Shown piece by piece: positions 32,421-38,771 of a DNA stretch of 38,771 bases. The DNA is from a virus: positions 1-38,771 of IMG/VR virus record IMGVR_UViG_3300042458_001162, one strand, 5' to 3'. Each line of letters opens with the position of its first letter. The first letter of the stretch is position 1. The position numbers were made by a program, and so were the translations under genes. The notes under the pieces were generated by a model that worked only from the letters and a program-made list of their open reading frames with translations, made no database searches and was not told where the DNA came from.

Positions 32421-34238
32421 TTAGATTGTGCCCTCAAGCCATTTCTTTCTTTTATTAGCGTTTGGTCCAAAAGCAATATCGATGAATTTAGCAGCTGACC
32501 TATCTTGACGTATTCTAAACATTTGTCTTTCAGACATTACCACTTCCCAATCTTGTATGCTCAATGATCCTAAACCTTTTAAATACCTTACACCTTTATA
32601 AGCTGTGCCACCTTGTTCAAAGGCTGCCCACTCTTGTAACGAATAAAAGTATTTTCGTTTACCACCAACTTCAGCAGAAACAAGTGGAGTAATAAGTATG
32701 TTTAATTTGTTCTGTTCAATTACTTGTGGAAACCACTTATAGAATAAGTTAATAACCAATGAAGCAATATGTCCAATTCCATCAGGGTCCCAATCTGTTG
32801 ATATAGCAACATTAGCAAAAGAACATTTGCTACCATCACGAGGTTCAAGATTTAAGATATTCATTAAATCAATGATTTCATTATTTGAAGACAAGTCGGA
32901 AATTGACCGAGCATTTTTTATCTTTCCTTTTAATGAATATACTGCATCAACTCGAGGGTCTCTCTTTTGTAAGATAGAACCCATAGCTGAACTTCCCTCC
33001 ACAATAAATAAAGTTCCTTTTGATTGTGAAGCAGGGAAGTATTTGTCAGATATCTTTTTAGCAGCGGCTTTCTTTTTTGCTTTAAGATTATTCATATCTG
33101 CTTTAAGATTTCTTTCGTCAATCTTTTTCTTCACACCAACGTAAAATTCCGACCTTAAAATAGCAGGTCTTAATTTCTTGAAGAAATCTTTCTCAAGCAT
33201 ATGTTGGATTTCCCAACGCCCACCTGCATACTTAGTTTTATTTTGGTCTGCAAACCTTACAAGTTTAGCAGGAAAGTTTAATATAAGTAAAGTTTCATAG
33301 AAGTGGTGAGCAGCATTGTACTCAAAGATATCATTAACCCAATCAGTAAAAATCTTTTGATGAATACCTGTACATAGAGCACCATTAATAAATGAAGCAC
33401 TTGCAGCATTTTCATATTTCTCCCAGATTACAAACATACCGTGTTTTCCTGCAAATGTTAAAGCATTGTCAGGTAAGAAGGCTTGGTTTAAGTTTAGTTT
33501 TTCCCCGTCAAAGTAAAATTCAATTTCAAGATTTCCAATAACAGGATCTTGGTTCTTTAAGAACTCTCTGAATATAAACATGGTATGAAGATATTCTTTA
33601 TCCCATGTACATCCTTTAAAAATATCTGAACGAGGTATGTAAGTAACTGAGGTTCCTGTTACTTGATTGCGTTTCTTAGGAGTAGAAGTTTCAGCGGTTT
33701 TAACAAACTTATTCCAAGTTATGTTATACTCAATCTCTGAATTTATTGTTGTGATAGTAAATTCATCGGAAAGCATATTCACTAAAGCAGCACCTACACC
33801 ATTGGTCCCAATTAAACTATCTGAGGAATCGTCATTATAAAAATTAGATCCTGCTCTTAACATTGACATTGCTGTCTCTACGTTACTAGATTTTGTTTTA
33901 GAGTTTATCTTATCAGCATTTATAAAACCACCACCAGTATCAGTTACTGTAACGCCGTTTGTCTTTGAGTCAATCTTAACAATGATTTTGGGCATTACAC
34001 CTTTCATTCTTTTAGCTTCATCAAAAGCATTGTCAACGATTTCATTTAACATCTTATAAAACCCAACAGAAAATATTTTGTTCTTTTCTATAAGTTTTCC
34101 ATCTTCAACGATTTGCACTTTTTCTTCAGTTTTCTCAACTGAACCGATGTACATGGTCGGTCTGTGGATAACGTGCTCAAAATCCGAGAGCGCTACAATT
34201 TCCTTGTTAGATTCTTCAACTTTTTTTGCTTTTGCCAT
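32421..34238 (-). CDS. DNA topoisomerase II large subunit, gp39-like (GyrB/ParE-type)
   Basis: 605 residues. GHKL ATPase: LNEIVDNAFDEA (N box, about 64-75), TDTGGGF (about 98-104), IGTNGVGAALVNM (about 143-155), and QNKTKYAGG lysine loop; TOPRIM: TLFIVEGSSAMGS and DWDPDG. T4 splits this subunit into gp39 and gp60; here it is one intact gene. It works with the subunit at 29726-31144, separated from it by three small genes. Confidence 0.93.
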   Translation of the reverse strand: MAKAKKVEESNKEIVALSDFEHVIHRPTMYIGSVEKTEEKVQIVEDGKLIEKNKIFSVGFYKMLNEIVDNAFDEAKRMKGVMPKIIVKIDSKTNGVTVTDTGGGFINADKINSKTKSSNVETAMSMLRAGSNFYNDDSSDSLIGTNGVGAALVNMLSDEFTITTINSEIEYNITWNKFVKTAETSTPKKRNQVTGTSVTYIPRSDIFKGCTWDKEYLHTMFIFREFLKNQDPVIGNLEIEFYFDGEKLNLNQAFLPDNALTFAGKHGMFVIWEKYENAASASFINGALCTGIHQKIFTDWVNDIFEYNAAHHFYETLLILNFPAKLVRFADQNKTKYAGGRWEIQHMLEKDFFKKLRPAILRSEFYVGVKKKIDERNLKADMNNLKAKKKAAAKKISDKYFPASQSKGTLFIVEGSSAMGSILQKRDPRVDAVYSLKGKIKNARSISDLSSNNEIIDLMNILNLEPRDGSKCSFANVAISTDWDPDGIGHIASLVINLFYKWFPQVIEQNKLNILITPLVSAEVGGKRKYFYSLQEWAAFEQGGTAYKGVRYLKGLGSLSIQDWEVVMSERQMFRIRQDRSAAKFIDIAFGPNANKRKKWLEGTI

Positions 34239-34327
34239 AGTATCTTTTAGATGACTTTAATTTTTGGTATATAGATTATATCAATAAAAATATAAAAGTT
34301 CTGCTAATGTTCTTTTTTATCTGTTAG

Positions 34328-36178
34328 TTAAACGGATATGTCTGAATATTGCAAAATTTTAACACCTTTAGATTGAGCTGTCTTTATTTTGTTACTTAGA
34401 TTATTTATGTCTTCAACAAATAAAACTTTTGCACTTGACATACCTACATGGTGATAACCTTTTTCTTTAGCAGCCTTAACAAATTCATCCTTGGTTTTAA
34501 ATCCTGCAGATTTTGGAGAACCGCTCATCTCAAACGGAATTGAGTCAGCGGCAACTTGTTCTGGTAGAATGATGTTTACATATTTACTAACAGCTGTAAT
34601 TATTTCATCATAGCGTAATCTTTTAGATCCGCCTGGTTCGAACCCAGCAATTACATCCTTTTGTAAACCGTGGAATGAATGAGGTAATCCTGTTAGATAA
34701 TTTTCTAATTGTTTAGCAACCGTATGACCCATACCGTCAATTCCCATACATAAGATTAATTTCATTGGATGAATATCCTTAATCTTGGCAATTTCCTTAA
34801 ACATATTATCTACAGTTTTACTGTCCTTAACGCCATTTGCTAATAGGATTGCTTTATTAAATTTAGTAGGGTCAAGTAAATCTAACGGATTTCTGAAACC
34901 AGCTTCCCATATAGAATTTATCATGGCACCACCTACACCGTCAAGTCCTAATACATTAACGCCAGTATGGAATTTATTTTGTGCCTTTGCAGAACAGTCA
35001 GGATTAACGCAAATTAAATGTACTTCTTGTACTTCTAGTTTTGCGCCACACTTACAGTCAACAGGATGGTCCAAAACAGTATTTGGTGATGGTGTAATAA
35101 CTCTTAAGATTTGCGGAATAATATCACCGGCCTTAGCGATTGCTACAGTTGCTCCAACCATTGCACCGGATCCTTTAATAAATCCGATATTGAATAAAGA
35201 TGCTCGAGAAACAGTAGAACCGTCAAGATCCACAGGTTCCATAATTGCGACTGGAGTAACTCTTCCAGTTTTTCCCCATTGCCACGAGATATCTACAATT
35301 TTTGTTATAGCCTCCTTAGGTGGAAATTTAATTGCAATTGCCCAATTAGGATCATGTGAATTTTCACCAAGCTTGGCACGAAACTCAATAGGAGCTTTAA
35401 TAACAAATCCATCAAGCGGGTATTCGGATATTTCTTCTCTATAAGTTTTCATTGAGCTATAAGCAAACTCAAAATTATTGATTGAGTCTGCAAGATCAAT
35501 ATAAATTGAGTGAGCTGCAAATTTTAATCCTTTAATATCAGAAGGCTGGCGATATGTAACATCGCCGTCAATTTGCTGGCGAACCTCAACGGGTAAAAAG
35601 TCCAATTCAGAAATAGTAGTATCAGAATTATCGTCTCTGTTTAAAACACCGGCAACATAATTACGAGGATTTCTAAATTCATTTGCGTATTTCTGATTAA
35701 ATGTAGATTTTTTGATGCAAACTTCGCCACGTATTTCTACAGTCCCTGATAAAATAATAGTAGCTGGTACATTATGTTTTACTTTATCAGTAATATCACG
35801 GCCTTTAGTTCCATTACCTCGAGAAAGGATTTGAATTAATTTTCCATTTGCATAGATTACGTTTGCGGCGTTTCCGTCAAATTTTGGAGTTGCCTCAAAT
35901 TTTTTCGCCCCAGTATTTGTCATCCATTTATTTGCAGATTCTGTCGGTGGGGTACCGTCAGCGGCTGCCTGGAATTTACCTAAGGATAACATTGGAGATG
36001 GGTGAGAATATTTTGCCTTACGATCATCAGCGCCAACAATGAAAGGAGCAGTAGAACCTAAATTAATTAGTTCCTGTTCCATACGGTCAAATTCATCGTC
36101 AGACATGATTGGTTCACCAAGATAATAAGATTCCTTGGCTTGAAAATAAAGCTGTTCTAGGTCAAAGCGTTGGTTCAT
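34328..36178 (-). CDS. ligA: NAD+-dependent DNA ligase (LigA)
   Basis: 616 residues. YYLGEPIMSDDEFD (18-31) resembles the NAD+-binding Ia region, the adenylation motif is KFDG (K99), then RGNGTKGRDIT, EIRGEV and a nucleotidyl motif with WQWGKTGRVTP. A Cys4 zinc site (CKCG ... CVNPDC) is followed by helix-hairpin-helix repeats and a BRCT-like C-terminus (about 545-616). Seals nicks using NAD+ and releases NMN and AMP-DNA. T4 itself uses an ATP ligase (gp30), so this phage's DNA joining depends on NAD+. Confidence 0.94.
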   Translation of the reverse strand: MNQRFDLEQLYFQAKESYYLGEPIMSDDEFDRMEQELINLGSTAPFIVGADDRKAKYSHPSPMLSLGKFQAAADGTPPTESANKWMTNTGAKKFEATPKFDGNAANVIYANGKLIQILSRGNGTKGRDITDKVKHNVPATIILSGTVEIRGEVCIKKSTFNQKYANEFRNPRNYVAGVLNRDDNSDTTISELDFLPVEVRQQIDGDVTYRQPSDIKGLKFAAHSIYIDLADSINNFEFAYSSMKTYREEISEYPLDGFVIKAPIEFRAKLGENSHDPNWAIAIKFPPKEAITKIVDISWQWGKTGRVTPVAIMEPVDLDGSTVSRASLFNIGFIKGSGAMVGATVAIAKAGDIIPQILRVITPSPNTVLDHPVDCKCGAKLEVQEVHLICVNPDCSAKAQNKFHTGVNVLGLDGVGGAMINSIWEAGFRNPLDLLDPTKFNKAILLANGVKDSKTVDNMFKEIAKIKDIHPMKLILCMGIDGMGHTVAKQLENYLTGLPHSFHGLQKDVIAGFEPGGSKRLRYDEIITAVSKYVNIILPEQVAADSIPFEMSGSPKSAGFKTKDEFVKAAKEKGYHHVGMSSAKVLFVEDINNLSNKIKTAQSKGVKILQYSDISV

Positions 36179-36197
36179 ATTGTTTTTATTTATAGTA

Positions 36198-36254
36198 TAA
36201 AATTAACCAAAAAATCCCACAAATAAAAATTTATGGGACTAAAGTTATTAACAA
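36198..36254 (-). promoter_or_regulatory. Composite promoter before ligA
   Basis: Minus strand: TTGTTAATAACTT (36254-36242), 36 nt, TAATTTTA (36205-36198), about 19 nt before the ATG. Same block, spacing and TTGGTTAATTTTA core as before the PRPP-synthetase-like gene. The -33 position reads TTTT instead of TTTG, and the spacer contains the terminator hairpin at 36209-36238. Confidence 0.58.
36209..36238 (-). terminator. Rho-independent terminator after the DUF3846-like gene
   Basis: Stem TCCCA (36215-36219) with TGGGA (36234-36238) plus an inner AAAT/ATTT, four-A loop, followed on the minus strand by TTTTTT. It sits 20 bp after the stop at 36258 and inside the promoter region of ligA. Confidence 0.72.
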
Positions 36255-36257
36255 TTT

Positions 36258-36911
36258 TTATAGTTCTATACTATCTTTTATCTTTTGAAGTTCTGCACAC
36301 TTTTCATATTCTTCAGTTTCAAGTAATATATCAATCATTTGCTGCAACATTAAGTCTTTATCAGAGTTTGACTTGATACGTACGATTGTCATATCATCTT
36401 CAAAGATAATGTTACTATCATTTTGAATTTCATGAGTTACAAGATACTGATGTGCTTTCTTAAAGAAGTCTTTAATGTTATCATCAATGATACCTGTAGG
36501 TGTGTATGTCCATTCTTCTTTTACAAACCCTGAATTATCCAGAGTTCCTGGTGCATTATAAACTCGGTTATATGCAAGGGCAGATTGTAAGGCGGATAAA
36601 AATCCTGTCTCTACCTGGTCTGCTGTATATTTTAAATCGCTATCTTCCATCAAGTCCCATTCGTCAGGCATTTGCTGCGGAGGTACTACAAGAACGGTTC
36701 CGTACATTGCAACGTCAAAGAAGAAAGATGCCACCTTGTTAAGTGGCTCTCCGCTTTCTTTTGATTTTTCTCTGTACATAACCCATATAGGTCCAATCTT
36801 GATTGGTTCTATCCAGCCTTCAACATTATCATTAAGTTCATCAATATTGAATTTCCTTAATGATGGCTGAATTACTTTAACGATTGCGTCTGATGTTATT
36901 TTTACTGCCAT
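36258..36911 (-). CDS. DUF3846-like protein with UVR-like C-terminal helix pair
   Basis: 217 residues. Residues about 28-95 (VEGWIEPIKIGPIWVMYREK ... YGTVLVVPP) follow the DUF3846 pattern of a GxI sheet, an asparagine-containing turn (PLNKVA) and a G-T-xxVV ending; the family is common in phages with unknown function. The last 25 residues (ILLETEEYEKCAELQKIKDS) resemble a UVR (UvrB/UvrC) motif. Starts 3 bp after nrdA, so it is in the nucleotide-metabolism transcript. Both domain calls are by eye. Confidence 0.5.
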   Translation of the reverse strand: MAVKITSDAIVKVIQPSLRKFNIDELNDNVEGWIEPIKIGPIWVMYREKSKESGEPLNKVASFFFDVAMYGTVLVVPPQQMPDEWDLMEDSDLKYTADQVETGFLSALQSALAYNRVYNAPGTLDNSGFVKEEWTYTPTGIIDDNIKDFFKKAHQYLVTHEIQNDSNIIFEDDMTIVRIKSNSDKDLMLQQMIDILLETEEYEKCAELQKIKDSIEL

Positions 36912-36914
36912 AAT

Positions 36915-38741
36915 TTATCCTTCACAGCTGACGCAGTCCGGGTCTGTTGCTCTTGCAGCAATATCTCCACGAAGTACTGATTCAGTTCTCATGTAATATA
37001 AAGTTTTTACTCCTTGTTTCCAAGCTTCCATATGAACTTGGTTTATCCATTTTGGTTCTGCAATTGATGGAAACGCAAGATTTAAAGAAACTGCTTGGTC
37101 AACGTATTGCTGACGAACACCTGCTTGTTTTACTAAGTCTAATTGATTAATTTCTTTAAACGTTTTAAATACATCTTTAACAGAATATGTTCTATCTTGA
37201 ATCATTGGATCTGTGATTGACGCACGTTCCACGAGTTTGCCATCTAAGAAACACCAGTCATCTAGAAAATCCAATCCTTGTACTGAACCACCGTCGGTTA
37301 ACATCTGGTCCCAAGTTTCTTTGTTATTCTTTCCAATTTTCTTTAATACTTTCTCAAGCTCAAAGTTTTTACGAATGAATGTTCCTTTTGCAGTTTGTTC
37401 TGTAAATACATTAGCTGCCCAAGGTTCAGCACCTGATGAAACGTTACCACTTAATTTAGAATTAGAAACCGTAGGAGCTACTGCTCTTAAGTGAGTGTTT
37501 CTCATTTCTGTATCTCTACACCATAGTGGTTCACCAAATTCTGCAGCAAGATCTCGAGAAGCTCTTTCACTTTCAATTTTCATTTGAGAAAAAATCTTAC
37601 GAGTTTCAAACTGTGCTTGCAGACCTTCAAACGGTAATCCTTTTTGTTGTAAGTAAGTGTGCCATCCAAGAATTCCTAATCCAAGTGCTCTACCTTTTTC
37701 AGCAGAACGCACAGAATTTTCAAATCCTCTAAGTCCTTTTGCTTTTTGGATAAATTCCTCAAGAACACCATCTAAGAATACGGTTGATGTATAAATTAAA
37801 TCTGTATCTCTCCATTCATCGTATTTTGCAAGGTTAAGAGAACTTAAACAGCAAACGAATGAGTGAGATTCATCTGTATGTAAAACGATTTCCGAACAGA
37901 TATTAGTCATGAATACTTTTAATCCGTTCTTTTTATATGCGTCAGGGTTTTGATTATTTACATTTCCTTTAAACATAATGTACGGCTCACCAGTTCCTTT
38001 ACGTTTTTGTAATAGCTTACCCCACTTACGTCTGGCTTCAGTATCACCATCTTGTAATTTGCGCATGAATTTATTTCCAATTACCGCGCATTGATGTAAG
38101 TTTAACGATTGACGATTAACATCACCTTTTGGTTCTCTAATCTCTAACCACTCTTCAAAATCTTTATGGTCTATACTCATGTTTACTGAAGCAGCGCCTC
38201 TACGAACAGAACCTTGATTGGTTGCAAGAATGGTTGAGTCATAAATTTTACAGAACGGAACTACACCATCTGATGTGCCGTTTCCTGTAATCTTAGCACC
38301 AGCAGGTCTGATTTGGTTAATTCCAATACCTACACCGCCGCCATGTTTTGCAAGAAGCATAAGTTCAAGATTCTTAGTTCCAATTTCATAAATTGAGTCT
38401 CCAACGTCAATACCGAAACATGAGATTGGTAAACCTCTATCAGATCCTGTATTAGAAAGTACTGGTGTTGCTAAACATAACCAACCTTTCCAAATGTAAT
38501 CAAAAAACTTTGATGCTAACTGTGGTTTTCCTAATCTACGAGCAATAGTTGTACATACTCTCCAATAGGCATCTTTTGGTTTTTCGCCAGGAAGTAGATA
38601 GCCTTTACTAATTGTCTTAACATAAATTTCAGTGTTACCCCATGTTGGGTAATCTACACCAAGTTCCCATCCAAAAGGTGCTCCATGATGTGTTCCTTTT
38701 ATAGGCTCCTTTGGCGCTTCAGGCTTTTCTTCTCTATACAT
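36915..38741 (-). CDS. nrdA: Ribonucleotide reductase class I large subunit (NrdA)
   Basis: 608 residues reducing ribonucleotides to deoxyribonucleotides for phage DNA. Active site: N280-C282-E284 (NICSE), redox cysteines C108 and C297/C298, Tyr pair Y582-Y583 (TLYYMRTES), and the C-terminal shuttle pair C603/C606 (DCVSCEG). Gly-rich KHGGGVGIG is at 132-140. The protein begins just before the catalytic barrel, so the N-terminal ATP-cone that gives dATP feedback inhibition in E. coli NrdA is missing. No nrdB is in the window; it may lie upstream. Only 30 bp of upstream sequence is visible, with no clear promoter. Confidence 0.95.
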   Translation of the reverse strand: MYREEKPEAPKEPIKGTHHGAPFGWELGVDYPTWGNTEIYVKTISKGYLLPGEKPKDAYWRVCTTIARRLGKPQLASKFFDYIWKGWLCLATPVLSNTGSDRGLPISCFGIDVGDSIYEIGTKNLELMLLAKHGGGVGIGINQIRPAGAKITGNGTSDGVVPFCKIYDSTILATNQGSVRRGAASVNMSIDHKDFEEWLEIREPKGDVNRQSLNLHQCAVIGNKFMRKLQDGDTEARRKWGKLLQKRKGTGEPYIMFKGNVNNQNPDAYKKNGLKVFMTNICSEIVLHTDESHSFVCCLSSLNLAKYDEWRDTDLIYTSTVFLDGVLEEFIQKAKGLRGFENSVRSAEKGRALGLGILGWHTYLQQKGLPFEGLQAQFETRKIFSQMKIESERASRDLAAEFGEPLWCRDTEMRNTHLRAVAPTVSNSKLSGNVSSGAEPWAANVFTEQTAKGTFIRKNFELEKVLKKIGKNNKETWDQMLTDGGSVQGLDFLDDWCFLDGKLVERASITDPMIQDRTYSVKDVFKTFKEINQLDLVKQAGVRQQYVDQAVSLNLAFPSIAEPKWINQVHMEAWKQGVKTLYYMRTESVLRGDIAARATDPDCVSCEG

Positions 38742-38771
38742 TTAATTCTTATTTTTATAATTTGATTAAAA

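Noticed and set aside
34785-35444. Long plus-strand open frame opposite the ligase gene
   Set aside because: Shadow of ligA on the other strand; it follows the codon structure of ligA and has no start context or domain.
1-38771. tRNA genes, CRISPR arrays, insertion sequences, integrase or attachment sites
   Set aside because: None seen by eye; nearly all sequence is accounted for by minus-strand genes, and gaps over 50 bp contain the promoters and terminators listed or plain AT-rich sequence (3699-3785 and 34239-34327 show nothing clear).

Overview
The window reads as part of the genome of a large, strictly lytic T4-type myovirus (Caudoviricetes). All 38.8 kb is coded on the minus strand, packed with 1-11 bp start/stop overlaps. 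It carries T4-type genes for packaging (TerS gp16-like, TerL gp17), portal (gp20), head completion (gp4), late sigma (gp55), gp44/gp62-like clamp loader, gp45-like clamp, gp41-like helicase, UvsX, gp46/gp47, RNase H and a two-subunit topoisomerase II (gp39/gp52), plus NrdA. I infer a Bacteroidota (Flavobacteria-like) host: DNA is AT-rich, starts lack clear Shine-Dalgarno sequences, and several gaps carry promoters of the Bacteroidota form TTTG-N20-TAnnTTTG (exact at 8948-8979, one mismatch at 4918-4949 and 11324-11355).

Layout in transcription order (right to left). 38.7-34.3 kb: ribonucleotide reductase large subunit, a DUF3846-like protein, NAD+-dependent DNA ligase. 34.2-29.1 kb: topoisomerase large subunit, Dps-like DUF5856 protein, two proteins sharing a capsid-targeting-like N-terminus, topoisomerase medium subunit, ClpP-like protease. 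29.1-21.0 kb: sliding clamp, a split family B DNA polymerase (C-terminal half only), UvsX, helicase, gp47 and gp46. 21.0-14.0 kb: morphogenesis genes (gp15-like fusion, a coiled-coil protein with an apparent -1 frameshift extension, gp55, gp4, portal). 13.9-11.4 kb: DEDDh exonuclease, clamp loader ATPase and small genes. 11.3-5.0 kb: an accessory block for NAD+/ADP-ribose metabolism (PRPP-synthetase-like, macrodomain, small ORF, NADAR, NAMPT-like), then an SPFH membrane protein and a nucleoside-2-deoxyribosyltransferase-like protein. 4.9-0 kb: RNase H, gp62-like clamp loader subunit, a large virion-type protein, TerS, and TerL cut by the window edge.

Main points of interest. (1) A compact NAD+ recycling/ADP-ribose locus that fits the NARP1 type of phage counter-defence, with NADAR and macrodomain de-ADP-ribosylation candidates in the same operon. 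The phage's ligase is NAD+-dependent, so its own replication may need this NAD+ supply, and ligA carries the same promoter-region element as two of the NAD+ genes. (2) An A_AAA_AAG slippery heptamer two codons before a stop, followed by 210 open codons. (3) A DNA polymerase gene split just before motif B. (4) A recurring promoter-region element with fixed geometry in front of four gene sets, two of them overlapping terminator hairpins. No tRNA, CRISPR array, insertion sequence or attachment site was seen.
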